Below are positions 1 to 8,789 of a DNA stretch of 30,308 nt, piece by piece (the first letter of the stretch is position 1; the number at the start of each line of letters is the position of its first letter). The notes beneath the pieces were generated by a model. That model was not told the DNA's origin, searched no databases, and saw nothing but the letters and a program-made list of their open reading frames with translations. The position numbers were made by a program, and so were the translations under genes. Source of the stretch: Pseudomonadota bacterium. GTDB lineage: Bacteria; Pseudomonadota; Alphaproteobacteria; Reyranellales; Reyranellaceae. Where the stretch lies: the NCBI GenBank assembly GCA_023436825.1, contig JAEZHS010000042.1:1-30308 (forward strand), written 5' to 3'.

Positions 1-768
1 TCCGTCGATCGGGCCGACATAATAGAAGCCCAGTTCCTCGAACAAGGTCCCGCCGGTCAGCAGGCCGCGCGTGAATTCGTCGGCGCGCCGCGCCGCCTGC
101 TCGAGCGGACGCGGAAAGCGGCGCGCCACGCTCGCCATCAGCTCGCGCAGGGACAGGAAGGGCCGCGAGGAAATGAGCCGCGACAGGTAGGCGCTCATGG
201 CGCCGACGGGCGGCGCGATCGACATGTCGTTGTCGTTCAGCACCACGATCATGTTGGCCCGGCTGGCGCCTGCGTTGTTCATGGCCTCGTAGGCCATGCC
301 GGCGCTCAGCGCGCCGTCGCCGATGACGGCGATGACCTGCCGGTCCTCGCCCTTGAGCTCACGCGCCACCGCCATGCCCAGCCCGGCCGAGATCGAGGTC
401 GAGGAATGAGCGGCGCCGAACGGGTCGTACTCGCTCTCGGCACGGCGCGTGAATCCGGAAAGCCCGCCGCCCTGGCGAAGGGTGCGGATACGATCTCGGC
501 GGCCCGTCAGGATCTTGTGGGGATAGGCCTGGTGGCCGACATCCCAAATCAGCCTGTCGTGCGGCGTATCGAATACCGCATGGAGAGCCACGGTGAGCTC
601 GACCACGCCCAGCGAAGCGCCGAGGTGGCCGCCAGTCACGGAAACTGCGTCGATGGTCTCGGCGCGCAATTCGGCGGCAAGCCCCTTCAGCTGCTCCGTC
701 GACAGATTGCGCAGGTCGGCCGGATGCCGCACCCGATCGAGAAGTGGTGTCTTGGACGGTACGCTCAT
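1..768 (-). CDS. dxs: 1-deoxy-D-xylulose-5-phosphate synthase (5' part, runs off the window)
   Basis: This cytosolic thiamine-diphosphate enzyme condenses pyruvate with glyceraldehyde 3-phosphate, the first step of the MEP isoprenoid pathway. The first 256 codons are present, starting [13 protein letters not shown]. Visible hallmarks are GGHLG (about residues 47-50), [12 protein letters not shown] (about 74-85), the HSSTSIS motif (about 121-127) and the thiamine-diphosphate [16 protein letters not shown] segment (about 150-165). The rest of the roughly 640-residue protein lies left of base 1. The ATG at 768-766 matches the usual DXS N-terminus. The gene diverges from ispH, the last MEP enzyme, across a 389-bp gap, which suggests coordinated precursor supply for the hopanoid genes. 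The family call is very secure. Confidence 0.97.
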   Translation of the reverse strand, partial: MSVPSKTPLLDRVRHPADLRNLSTEQLKGLAAELRAETIDAVSVTGGHLGASLGVVELTVALHAVFDTPHDRLIWDVGHQAYPHKILTGRRDRIRTLRQGGGLSGFTRRAESEYDPFGAAHSSTSISAGLGMAVARELKGEDRQVIAVIGDGALSAGMAYEAMNNAGASRANMIVVLNDNDMSIAPPVGAMSAYLSRLISSRPFLSLRELMASVARRFPRPLEQAARRADEFTRGLLTGGTLFEELGFYYVGPIDG

Positions 769-1157
769 TGACGATCCTTCACTGCGCTCAAGTGCTTGTG
801 CTTGTTCACCGCGCATTTGAAGCAACAATCGCGCGACATCTTGCCGCCACCATGGGCTGCATGCATGGCCGCAAAGAAACCAAACGTCCTGACCGACCGT
901 CGGGTTCGATCGAGAGGAATCCGATGGTGAAGACGCACAATCCTTGCATGCAACTGGCAAGGCTTGCGCGCACGGTCACAGTAGCGGACAATCAGCAGTG
1001 TCGGCAAACGTTCCATCCGGCAAGGCGACCTTTCGACCTGCTTTTCGTTTGCCGGGCACAGGTTGTATTGCCTCTGGCAAGGCAGCCCGCGAATGCCGAT
1101 ATACGGTGCCGGCAAGTATCCCGACGCTGGCTGGGGCCTTCGAGGAGTAGATCTGGA
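769..1157. promoter_or_regulatory. Divergent dxs/ispH intergenic region with repeated GGCAAGGC motifs
   Basis: This 389-bp gap between divergent dxs and ispH contains no convincing gene. The octamer GGCAAGGC occurs three times in the same orientation (956-963, 1019-1026, 1076-1083), with partial copies at 1003-1008 (GGCAAA) and 1111-1118 (GGCAAGTA). Both promoters should lie here, but I could not pick a convincing -35/-10 pair. Whether the octamers bind a regulator is inference. Confidence 0.4.
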
Positions 1158-2120
1158 ATGCGGGTTATCTTGGCTCAGCCCCGAGGTTTCTGTGCCGGCG
1201 TGGTCCGCGCCATCGAGATCGTCGAACGCTCCCTCGAAAAGTTTGGTGCGCCGGTCTATGTGCGGCATGAAATCGTGCATAACCGCCATGTCGTCGAGCG
1301 CCTCGAGCGCATGGGCGCCGTGTTCGTCGAGGAGCTGGACGAGATTCCCGACGGCGCCGTCACGATCTTCAGCGCCCATGGCGTCGCCCAGTCGATCATC
1401 GACGAGGCCAGGACGCGCGGCCTGCCGGTGCTCGACGCCACCTGCCCGCTGGTGTCGAAGGTCCATCTCCAGGGCAAGCGATACGTTTCGCGCGGCCGGG
1501 CACTCATCCTGATCGGCCATGCCGGGCATCCCGAGGTGGAAGGCACCCAGGGTCAGGTCGACGCCCCCGTTCACCTCGTTTCGACGGTCGAGGACGTGGC
1601 CCGGCTCGAGCTGCCGGACGACGTCCCCGTCGCCTACGTCACCCAGACGACCCTCAGCGTCGACGATACGCGCGGCGTGATCGCGGCCCTGCAGGCTCGC
1701 TTCAGCGACCTCGAAGGGCCCAACGTCTCCGACATCTGCTACGCCACGCAGCATCGCCAGTCGGCGGTCCGCGATCTCTGCGCGGTGGCGGACCTGCTGC
1801 TTGTCGTCGGCAGCCGCAACAGCTCGAACTCCAACCGGCTGCGCGAGATCGGGGTCGAACAGGGGCTGCCCAGCCACCTGATCTCCGATGGCCGCGAGCT
1901 CGATCCGGCGTGGCTTAAGGGCGTGAAAACCGTCGGCCTCACTGCCGGCGCCTCGGCGCCCGAGGAGCTGGTGCTCGACGTCATCGAAGCGCTGCGCCGC
2001 CACGGCGAGGTCGAGGTCGAGACGATGGACGGCGTGCGCGAGAACATCGAGTTCCGTCTGCCTGCCGAGCTCCGGGCGGACGAGATGCCACGCAAGACTC
2101 CGGCAACGACGGTCCGATAG
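1158..2120 (+). CDS. ispH: 4-hydroxy-3-methylbut-2-enyl diphosphate reductase (IspH/LytB)
   Basis: IspH is an iron-sulfur enzyme that reduces HMBPP to IPP and DMAPP, the last MEP-pathway step. The 320-residue product has the three cluster cysteines C12 (GFCAGV), C96 ([11 protein letters not shown]) and C194 (SDICYATQ). It also has the catalytic glutamate E126 in HPEVEGT, the substrate-binding NSSNSNRL segment (about 221-228) and [11 protein letters not shown] near the C-terminus. The frame is open back to 744, but family length and the canonical start [15 protein letters not shown] place the ATG at 1158, preceded by GAGGAG at 1142-1147. hpnH follows after 9 bp, so the two are probably co-transcribed. 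Confidence 0.97.
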   Translation: MRVILAQPRGFCAGVVRAIEIVERSLEKFGAPVYVRHEIVHNRHVVERLERMGAVFVEELDEIPDGAVTIFSAHGVAQSIIDEARTRGLPVLDATCPLVSKVHLQGKRYVSRGRALILIGHAGHPEVEGTQGQVDAPVHLVSTVEDVARLELPDDVPVAYVTQTTLSVDDTRGVIAALQARFSDLEGPNVSDICYATQHRQSAVRDLCAVADLLLVVGSRNSSNSNRLREIGVEQGLPSHLISDGRELDPAWLKGVKTVGLTAGASAPEELVLDVIEALRRHGEVEVETMDGVRENIEFRLPAELRADEMPRKTPATTVR

Positions 2121-2129
2121 GTCAACGCC

Positions 2130-3278
2130 ATGGGAATCCCTCTCCACCAGGCCGCCCGCATCGGCGCCTATCTGTTGCGGCAGCATCTCAGCGGCCGCGA
2201 ACGCTATCCGCTGGTGCTGATGCTCGAGCCGTTGTTCCGCTGCAACCTGGCCTGCGCCGGCTGCGGCAAGATCGACTATCCGGCGGAGATCCTCGACCAG
2301 CGGCTGTCCTATGACGACTGCATGGCGGCGATCGACGAATGCGGCGCGCCGGTCGTCTCGATCGCCGGCGGCGAGCCGCTGCTGCATCGCGAGATGCCGC
2401 AGATCGTGAAGGGATATCTCGAACGCAAGAAGTTCGTGATCCTGTGCACCAACGCGCTGCTGCTGGCCAAGAAGATCGACGACTACAAGCCGCATCCCTC
2501 GTTCACCTGGTCGATCCACCTCGACGGCAACCGCGCGATGCACGACAAGTCGGTGTGCCAGAAGGGCACCTATGACAAGGCGGTCGAGGCGATCAGGCTG
2601 GCCAAGTCGAAGGGCTTCCGCGTCAGCATCAACTGCACGCTGTTCAACGACGCCGATCCCGCCGAGGTGGCGGCCTTCCTCGACGACATGAAGGCGCTCG
2701 GGCTGGACGGCATCACGGTGTCGCCGGGCTACGCCTACGAACGCGCGCCGGACCAGCAGCATTTCCTGAACCGCACCAAGACCAAGGAGCTGTTCCGCGG
2801 CATCCTGGCGCGCGGTCGCGGCGGCAAGGCCTGGCCGTTCAGCCAGTCGATCAACTTCCTCAATTTCCTGGCCGGCAACGAGAGCTACCAGTGCACGCCG
2901 TGGGGCAACCCGACGCGCACGGTGTTCGGCTGGCAGAAGCCCTGCTACCTGCTGGGCGAAGGTTACGCCAAGACGTTCCGCGAGCTGATGGACACCACCG
3001 AGTGGGACAAGTACGGCGTCGGCAAGTACGAGAAGTGCGCCGACTGCATGGTCCATTGCGGCTTCGAGGCCTCGGCGGTGAAAGACATGGTGCGCCGTCC
3101 GTTCCGGGCGGCGGCCGTTGCGCTGGGCGGCGTACGCACCGAAGGCGCCATGGCGAAGGACATCCCGCTGGACGGCCAGCGCCGGGCGGAGTTCGTCTTC
3201 TCGGACCATGTCGGGCGGAAGCTAACCGAGATCCGGACCGCCAAGGCCGCGCCCCAGCAGCCGGTGGCCGCGGAGTAA
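2130..3278 (+). CDS. hpnH: Adenosyl-hopene transferase, radical SAM protein HpnH
   Basis: HpnH is the radical SAM enzyme that joins a 5'-deoxyadenosyl group to hopene, the first step toward extended (C35) hopanoids. The 382-residue product has the radical SAM cluster motif CNLACAGC (C38, C42, C45). The SAM-binding GGEP segment follows (SIAGGEPLL, about residue 77). A cysteine-rich C-terminal region (KCADCMVHCGFEAS, about 310-323) is typical of the HpnH family. It lies 9 bp after ispH and ends inside the 3' end of the opposing hpnG gene, which acts on the HpnH product. The start MGIPLHQAARIGAYL is the usual HpnH start, although no strong ribosome-binding site precedes it. Confidence 0.96.
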   Translation: MGIPLHQAARIGAYLLRQHLSGRERYPLVLMLEPLFRCNLACAGCGKIDYPAEILDQRLSYDDCMAAIDECGAPVVSIAGGEPLLHREMPQIVKGYLERKKFVILCTNALLLAKKIDDYKPHPSFTWSIHLDGNRAMHDKSVCQKGTYDKAVEAIRLAKSKGFRVSINCTLFNDADPAEVAAFLDDMKALGLDGITVSPGYAYERAPDQQHFLNRTKTKELFRGILARGRGGKAWPFSQSINFLNFLAGNESYQCTPWGNPTRTVFGWQKPCYLLGEGYAKTFRELMDTTEWDKYGVGKYEKCADCMVHCGFEASAVKDMVRRPFRAAAVALGGVRTEGAMAKDIPLDGQRRAEFVFSDHVGRKLTEIRTAKAAPQQPVAAE

Positions 3279-3863
3279 GGCGCGAAAGGCCGTCTCGGCT
3301 TCCAGGCCGGTGCGGATCAGCGCCGGCAACTGCCAGGGCGCGACCAGAAGCGAACGCAGCACTGCCGGCAGATCGACATTGCCGTCGCTCTTCATGCCGA
3401 CTCGCGCCGCCGGCGGCAGCGTGCGGTGCGCGGCGTCGGAAATGACCCGGGCGGCGGCGAAAGGCAGGCCATGTCGCTGCGCCGCGCGTGCGGCCCGGTG
3501 AGATTCCATGTCGACGGCGATGGCGCCGGTGGCGCGATGCAGCTCCGCCTTCTGCGCCGCCGTCGCAGCGATCGTGTCGCCTCCGAAAAACAGGCCGCGT
3601 TGCGGTGCAGGCAGGCGCGATGCCAGCCGCGCGGTCCAGTCACGATCGGACGGCAGGAGTTCATCGCGATCGCACACGGCATCGGCGACCACCCAATCGC
3701 CCGGCTTCAATCCAGGCGCCAGGGCGCCCGCAATGCCGATGCTGATGACACCCAGCTTGCCCGCGGCCCGGAGATCGAGGTCGCCGCCGCCCGCCACCAC
3801 CTCGACGCCGCACCCGACGAGGATGCGCCGCTCGCGCTGCAGCCCGGTGACAGCGAGGATCAT
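3222..3863 (-). CDS. hpnG: Hopanoid-associated nucleoside phosphorylase HpnG
   Basis: HpnG cleaves adenine from adenosylhopane to give a ribosyl-hopane intermediate for later C35 hopanoids. The 213-residue product begins MILAVTGLQRER and carries phosphorylase-superfamily features: GIAGALAPGLKPGDWVVAD (about 53-71) and the VDMESH segment near the middle. The frame runs open to 4013, but that upstream part is shadow of shc. The chosen ATG (3863-3861) overlaps the shc stop by one base (TGATG), so it is translationally coupled. Its last 57 bp overlap the end of convergent hpnH. It is the last gene of the hpnA-G operon. Confidence 0.93.
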   Translation of the reverse strand: MILAVTGLQRERRILVGCGVEVVAGGGDLDLRAAGKLGVISIGIAGALAPGLKPGDWVVADAVCDRDELLPSDRDWTARLASRLPAPQRGLFFGGDTIAATAAQKAELHRATGAIAVDMESHRAARAAQRHGLPFAAARVISDAAHRTLPPAARVGMKSDGNVDLPAVLRSLLVAPWQLPALIRTGLEAETAFRALLRGHRLLGRGLGGPDLG

Positions 3864-5821
3864 CACATGCCGTAGGCGACGCGCCGGCTGTTGGTGCGGC
3901 GCAGGTTGCGATAGCGGGCGAGCGCCCACAGCGGGAAGTACGCCGGATAGCCGTGGTAGCGCAGGTAGAAGACGCGCGGGAAGCCGCCGCCGGTATAGGC
4001 GTCCTGACGCCACAGGCCGCCGGCATCCTGGTGCCGGCGCAGCCAGCCGATGCCGCGCTCGACAGCGGGATGGTCGACCTCTCCCGCCGCCATCAGCCCC
4101 AGCAGCGCCCAGGCGGTCTGCGACGCGGTGGAGGGCGCGGACTCGTAGCCGCGGTAATCGAGCTTGTAGCTGGTGCAGTCCTCGCCCCAGCCGCCGTCCT
4201 CATTCTGGATCGCGATCAACCAATCGGCGGCTTTGCGCACGCTCGGCCTCGTCCCGTCGAAGCCCGCGGCGCCCAGCGCGCAGAGCGCCGACCAGGTACC
4301 GTAGATGTAGTTGACGCCCCAGCGGCCGAACCAGCTGCCGTCCGGCATCTGGTCGCGCTCGAGATAGTCGATGCCGTCGCGCATGACGCGATTGGCCGGC
4401 GTCTCGCCGAGCTGGGCCAGCATGCTGATGCAGCGGGCGCTGACATCGGCGGTCGGCGGGTCGAGCAGCGCGCCGTGATCCGCAAAGGGGATGTTGTTGA
4501 GGTAGTGATCGACGTTGTCGGCATCGAACGCCGCCCAGCCGCCATTGCCGCTTTGCAGGCCGTTGATCCATTCGACGCCGCGGGCGATGGCCTCGTCATA
4601 GCCGGGACCCGCCTCGCTTTGGCGGCGCGCGCGGTCCATCGCCATCACGACGACGGCGGTATCGTCGAGATCGGGATAATGGGCGTTGCGGTACTGGAAG
4701 GCCCAGCCGCCGGGACGGACCTCGGGCCGCCGCTCGCTCCAGTCGCCCTTCACCTCGAGCTCCTGCAACGGCTTCAGCCAGGCAAGCCCGCGCAACGCGG
4801 ATGCGTCCGCCTTGCCCTCCTGCACCTCCAGCAGGGCCTGGCTGGCGAGCGCGGTGTCCCACACCGGGGAGACGCAGGGTTGGCAGTAGGCCTCGTCGTT
4901 GCCGACCACCAGCAGCTTCTCGATCGACCGCCGGGCCGTGGCGTAGTCTGGATGATCCGGCGCATAACCCAGCGCGTCATACATCATCACGGAGTTCGCG
5001 ATGGCGGGATAGATCGCGCCAAGGCCGTCCTCGCCGTTCAGCCTCTCGGTGACGAAGGCGACACAGCGCTCGACGGCACGCTGCCGCATCTTCTTCGGCC
5101 ATAGCGGCTCGACCGCCTTCAGTACGCGGTCGAGCGTGTTGAAGAACAGCGCCCAGCCGCGATGCGCGTGGGCGGCCCGCCCGGGCGGTGATCGATCCGC
5201 CGTGGCGAACAGTTCCTGGATGCCGATCCCGCGCGGATTGCGCGCGCGCTTGCGCAACGCCGCCAGCACCAGCAGCGGCACGATGACGGTGCGCGCCCAG
5301 TAGGACATGCGCGAGAGGTGGATCGGGAACCAGCGCGGCAGCAGGATGATCTCGACCGGCATGGTCGGCACGTGGGCCCAGGAAAGCTGGCCGAACTGCG
5401 CCAGCAGGATTCGCGTGAAGACATTGGCGCGCTCGGCGCCGCCGTAGGCCAGGATCGCGTTGCGCGCCTTCGCCATGTGCGGCGCGTCGGGGCTGTCGCC
5501 GACCATCTTCAGGCAGAAATAGGCCTTCACCGATGCGCTGATGTCGAAGGCGCCGCCATGGAACAGCGGCCAGCCGCCATGTTCGCCCTGGATGCGGCGC
5601 AGATAGACGGCGATCTTGCGCTCGAGCCCCAGGTCCTCGGCTTCGCCAAGGTAGTGGCGCAACAGGATGTATTCCGACGGGATCGTGGCGTCGGCCTCGA
5701 GCTCGAAGACCCAGTGCCCATCGGGGCGTTGCCGGCGCATCAGCGCCTGCACGGCGCGCTCGATGTCGTCCTCGAGTCCGTCGAGATCCTTGGCCCAGGT
5801 CGTGGCTGCTCCGGTCGACAT
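3863..5821 (-). CDS. shc: Squalene-hopene cyclase
   Basis: This membrane-associated class II triterpene cyclase converts squalene to hopene and hopanol. The 652-residue product shows the catalytic DXDD motif as DLDD (D384, D386, D387). Several QW-type repeats are visible (QSGNGGWAAFDADN, QMPDGSWFGRWG, QNEDGGWGED), and the GGGFPRVFYLRYHGY segment lies near the C-terminus. Length and motif order match bacterial SHC. The ATG at 5821 is 3 bp after the hpnE stop, and the stop overlaps the hpnG start by one base. Nothing appears damaged. It is also called hpnF. Confidence 0.98.
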   Translation of the reverse strand: MSTGAATTWAKDLDGLEDDIERAVQALMRRQRPDGHWVFELEADATIPSEYILLRHYLGEAEDLGLERKIAVYLRRIQGEHGGWPLFHGGAFDISASVKAYFCLKMVGDSPDAPHMAKARNAILAYGGAERANVFTRILLAQFGQLSWAHVPTMPVEIILLPRWFPIHLSRMSYWARTVIVPLLVLAALRKRARNPRGIGIQELFATADRSPPGRAAHAHRGWALFFNTLDRVLKAVEPLWPKKMRQRAVERCVAFVTERLNGEDGLGAIYPAIANSVMMYDALGYAPDHPDYATARRSIEKLLVVGNDEAYCQPCVSPVWDTALASQALLEVQEGKADASALRGLAWLKPLQELEVKGDWSERRPEVRPGGWAFQYRNAHYPDLDDTAVVVMAMDRARRQSEAGPGYDEAIARGVEWINGLQSGNGGWAAFDADNVDHYLNNIPFADHGALLDPPTADVSARCISMLAQLGETPANRVMRDGIDYLERDQMPDGSWFGRWGVNYIYGTWSALCALGAAGFDGTRPSVRKAADWLIAIQNEDGGWGEDCTSYKLDYRGYESAPSTASQTAWALLGLMAAGEVDHPAVERGIGWLRRHQDAGGLWRQDAYTGGGFPRVFYLRYHGYPAYFPLWALARYRNLRRTNSRRVAYGM

Positions 5822-5824
5822 GGA

Positions 5825-7066
5825 TCAGGCGCCGGCCAGGGCGAGCGTGGCCGCCCGGTTGCCCGACCGCAGCGCACCCTCGATCGTCGCCGGCAAGCCG
5901 GTGTCGGTCCAGTCGCCGGCGAGGAACAGGTTGGTCCACTCGGTCCGCGCCGGCGGGCGCCGCGCATCCTCGGCCGGCGTCGCGGCAAAGGTGGCGCGCT
6001 TCTCCTTCACGATCCGACAGGGCGGCACCGGCCCCGCGAGTTCGTGGACCACGGCGACGTCGCGCCACAGGAGCAAGGTCAGGGAGTCGGTATCGGTGTC
6101 CATGAGGTGATCGGCGGCGCTGACGGTGACGGATAGCCGGTCGTCGAAGGCGAAGACCCATTCCGCCGTCCCGCCGATCAGGCCCACCATGGCGAGCGCC
6201 TGCGGCGGCGGAGCGACCTGGAAATGCGCATTCAGGATGGCGTTGAAGGTCTGCGGTGCGGTCAGCCCGGGCAACAGCTTCTCGGCAACCCAGGGCGGCA
6301 CCGCGACGATCACGCGATCGTCGGGCCGCACCATCTCCTCCTCGCCGTCAAAGACCAGCGCCGCCGCCCTGTCGCCGGCGAACCTGACGGCGCGCAGCGA
6401 GCGGCCGAGGCGGATGTCGGCGCCATTGCGGCGCAGGCGATCGATCGCGGGATCGATGAAGGCGGCGGCGAGATTGGGCGTGCTGATGAGCGGGCGCATG
6501 TGGCGGCCGCCCCTGGCGAAGGTCTCGCGGACAATGGCGCCGGCCAGGTCGGCCGACGCGGCCTCGGGGGCGGTGTTCAGGGCGGACAGGAGCACGGGCC
6601 GCAGGAACTTCTCCCACAGGACGGTGTCGCGGCGAACGACTTCGTCGATGCGGCGCCCGGGATGGCGCCGCAGCAAAGCGAGCAAGGCCAGGTAGTCGCC
6701 GAGGCGCGTCCCCGGCACGCGCCGGCTGGCATGGAGGATCCACCACGGCACAGGGCCGTGGTCGAGCCGGAGCATCCAGCGATCGCCGAGTTGAAGATCG
6801 ACGAAGTGGAACTCGGGCCGGTCGGGGCCCGTCACCCGCCCTTCGGCGCCGATGTCGCGCAGGTAGCGAACGACCGCCATGTTGCCCGACAGGACGAGAT
6901 GGTTGCCGTTGTCGATCGTCATGTCGAGCAGGCCGTCGTGATAGGAGCGGCACCTGCCGCCGGCGTGCCGTGCCGCCTCGGAGAGGATGATGCGCTCGCC
7001 ACGGCCCGCCACGGCAATCGCCGCCGACAAGCCGGCCAGTCCGCCGCCAATGACGTGAACGGTCAT
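5825..7066 (-). CDS. hpnE: Hydroxysqualene dehydroxylase HpnE (FAD-dependent)
   Basis: HpnE is a flavoprotein of the phytoene-desaturase-like amine oxidase family. It reductively removes the hydroxyl of hydroxysqualene to give squalene. The 413-residue product begins MTVHVIGGGLAGLSAAIA, a GxGxxG Rossmann dinucleotide-binding motif. Near the C-terminus is the family segment NLFLAGDWTDTGLPATIEGAL, which contacts FAD. The reading frame is open to 7711, but the ATG at 7066 overlaps the hpnD stop in ATGA (7063-7066) and gives the normal length. With hpnC and hpnD it completes the three-enzyme farnesyl diphosphate-to-squalene route. Confidence 0.95.
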   Translation of the reverse strand: MTVHVIGGGLAGLSAAIAVAGRGERIILSEAARHAGGRCRSYHDGLLDMTIDNGNHLVLSGNMAVVRYLRDIGAEGRVTGPDRPEFHFVDLQLGDRWMLRLDHGPVPWWILHASRRVPGTRLGDYLALLALLRRHPGRRIDEVVRRDTVLWEKFLRPVLLSALNTAPEAASADLAGAIVRETFARGGRHMRPLISTPNLAAAFIDPAIDRLRRNGADIRLGRSLRAVRFAGDRAAALVFDGEEEMVRPDDRVIVAVPPWVAEKLLPGLTAPQTFNAILNAHFQVAPPPQALAMVGLIGGTAEWVFAFDDRLSVTVSAADHLMDTDTDSLTLLLWRDVAVVHELAGPVPPCRIVKEKRATFAATPAEDARRPPARTEWTNLFLAGDWTDTGLPATIEGALRSGNRAATLALAGA

Positions 7067-7905
7067 CCGAACACGCTGCAACGCACGACGAGATAGAGCA
7101 GATATGGTTTGCCGATGCGCACCCGCCGGCGCGGCGGCGCCCAGCCTTCGGCCAGCATGCGATCGAGCAGGGCGCGATAGACGGCCCCCATCAGCCGCGG
7201 CGCCAGGAGGCTGCCGCGCGGCTTGGATCGCATCAGCCGATCCGCCGCCTTGAAATGATCGAGCGCCTGCGCCGCAAGCGCCCGGCAGGCGCCATCGACA
7301 CGCGCATCGCCGATGACGGCGGCGGGCTCGGTGCTCTCGATTCCCGCCCGCATCAGAAGCTCGCGCGGCAGGTAGAGGCGGCCGACGGCCGCATCCTCGT
7401 CGAGGTCGCGCAGGATGTTGGTGAGCTGAAGCGCCCGGCCGAGGTGGTGCGCCAGCTCTCCCCCCGGCGCCTCTTCCATGCCGAAGACGCGGGTCGAGAG
7501 GCGGCCGACGGCGACGGCGACGCGGTCGCAATAGAGGCCGAGGGTCGCCAGGTCGGGGGCGCGGATGTCGGCCTCGACATCCATCTCCATGCCGTGGATG
7601 ACATCGAGAAAATCGGCTTGCTTCAGGCCGAAGGCCTGCACTGCCTCCCGCAGGAAGCTGGCCTGGCCCGCCGGCTGGCCGGCGTAGAGCGCGTCGAGGT
7701 CGCGGCGCCATTCCGCCAGCGCCTCGGCGCGCGCCGGACGCGGCCGCGTGCCGTCGTCGGCGATGTCATCGACCAGCCGACAGAACATGTAGATCGCGAA
7801 CATCGCCTCGCGCTCGACCTTCGGCATGAGGCGCATGGCGGTGTAGAACGAGCTGCCGGAAACGCGCCCCCGGATCGCGTCGACGTCGGATTGGGCGGCG
7901 GTCAT
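7063..7905 (-). CDS. hpnD: Presqualene diphosphate synthase HpnD
   Basis: HpnD condenses two farnesyl diphosphates into presqualene diphosphate. The 280-residue product is a trans-isoprenyl diphosphate synthase of the squalene/phytoene synthase family. The first aspartate-rich region is FCRLVDDIADD (about 41-51). The second is LQLTNILRDLDEDAAVGRLYLP (starting about residue 158), with the expected NxxxD arrangement. The start overlaps the hpnC stop by four bases (7902-7905) and its own stop overlaps the hpnE start (7063-7066). It is told from hpnC by its better conserved second motif and by its position before hpnE. Confidence 0.94.
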   Translation of the reverse strand: MTAAQSDVDAIRGRVSGSSFYTAMRLMPKVEREAMFAIYMFCRLVDDIADDGTRPRPARAEALAEWRRDLDALYAGQPAGQASFLREAVQAFGLKQADFLDVIHGMEMDVEADIRAPDLATLGLYCDRVAVAVGRLSTRVFGMEEAPGGELAHHLGRALQLTNILRDLDEDAAVGRLYLPRELLMRAGIESTEPAAVIGDARVDGACRALAAQALDHFKAADRLMRSKPRGSLLAPRLMGAVYRALLDRMLAEGWAPPRRRVRIGKPYLLYLVVRCSVFG

Positions 7906-8789
7906 CGCTGGCTGCCGTGCAGGCTGGGCTCGCGTGAACCGAACATCCGGCCGAGCCGCTTCAGGGCTACGCCGAGGCCGCCGCGCAGGGCGAGCCCTGC
8001 CGCCTCGACCGGACGATGATGAACGCGCTCCGACAGCGGATCGCGCCGTTCGAGGCGATGCACGAGGCTCTCTGCGAGCGCCTGGATCACGCCGACCTCC
8101 AGCGCCAGCCGCCGGTCGGCGATGCGATCGGCGAACGGCCGCGATCGATCGAGCAGCGCGCCGGTGCGACGCGCCAGACCCGCGATCACGGTGCGCAGCG
8201 CCGGCGAGGCCCGCCGCTCGCCGAGCGTTTCCACTCCCAGGCCGTGCGCACCGAGCTCATCGAGCGGGACGTAGACACGGTCGAGCTCGCGGTAGTCCTT
8301 GGCGCAGTCCTGGAGATGGTTGATGACCTGGAGCCCGGTGCACAGCGCGTCGTTCATCGGCCACAGTGCCGGCGGCTCGCCGTGCAGGTCGAGCACGAAG
8401 CGGCCGACCGGCGCCGCCGAATAGCGGCAGTAATCCATGAGCTCGGCCCAATCGGCGTAGCGCTGCTTGGTGACGTCGCGCCGGAAGGCTTCGAGGAGGT
8501 CGAGCGCATGGCGGTCCGTGAGGCTCCTCGCCTGCAAGGCCGACCGCAGCCTTGCCCCTTCCTCGCAGACGCCAGCCTCGCCGCGCAATCCTGCTTCCAT
8601 CCGATCGAGCTCGGCCAGCTTCTCGGCAGCGCCGGCCGTTGCATGGTCGGCGACGTCGTCGGCCGCACGCGCAAAACGATAGAAGGCGAGGATCGTCGGG
8701 CGCAGCTCGGCGCGCACGAGCCGCGAGGCTACCGGAAAATTCTCGTCCCGGTGCCCCTTGCCGGACGCGAAATCGGCCGCGCCGGTCAT
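7902..8789 (-). CDS. hpnC: Hydroxysqualene synthase HpnC
   Basis: HpnC converts presqualene diphosphate to hydroxysqualene. The 295-residue product is a second squalene/phytoene synthase-family protein. It starts MTGAADFASGKGHRDENFPV and has FYRFARAADDVADH (about 38-51) as first aspartate motif. The second is GLQVINHLQDCAKDYRELDRVYVP, where one alanine/cysteine-rich position differs from HpnD. The ATG at 8789 overlaps the upstream hpnB stop by four bases (8786-8789), which fixes the start although the frame is open to 9602. Assignment to HpnC rather than HpnD rests on motif divergence and operon order. Confidence 0.94.
   Translation of the reverse strand: MTGAADFASGKGHRDENFPVASRLVRAELRPTILAFYRFARAADDVADHATAGAAEKLAELDRMEAGLRGEAGVCEEGARLRSALQARSLTDRHALDLLEAFRRDVTKQRYADWAELMDYCRYSAAPVGRFVLDLHGEPPALWPMNDALCTGLQVINHLQDCAKDYRELDRVYVPLDELGAHGLGVETLGERRASPALRTVIAGLARRTGALLDRSRPFADRIADRRLALEVGVIQALAESLVHRLERRDPLSERVHHRPVEAAGLALRGGLGVALKRLGRMFGSREPSLHGSQR

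Noticed and set aside
765..3209. 814-codon open frame on the minus strand across ispH and hpnH
   Set aside because: It is antisense to two clear genes, has no recognisable domain, and reflects high GC content.
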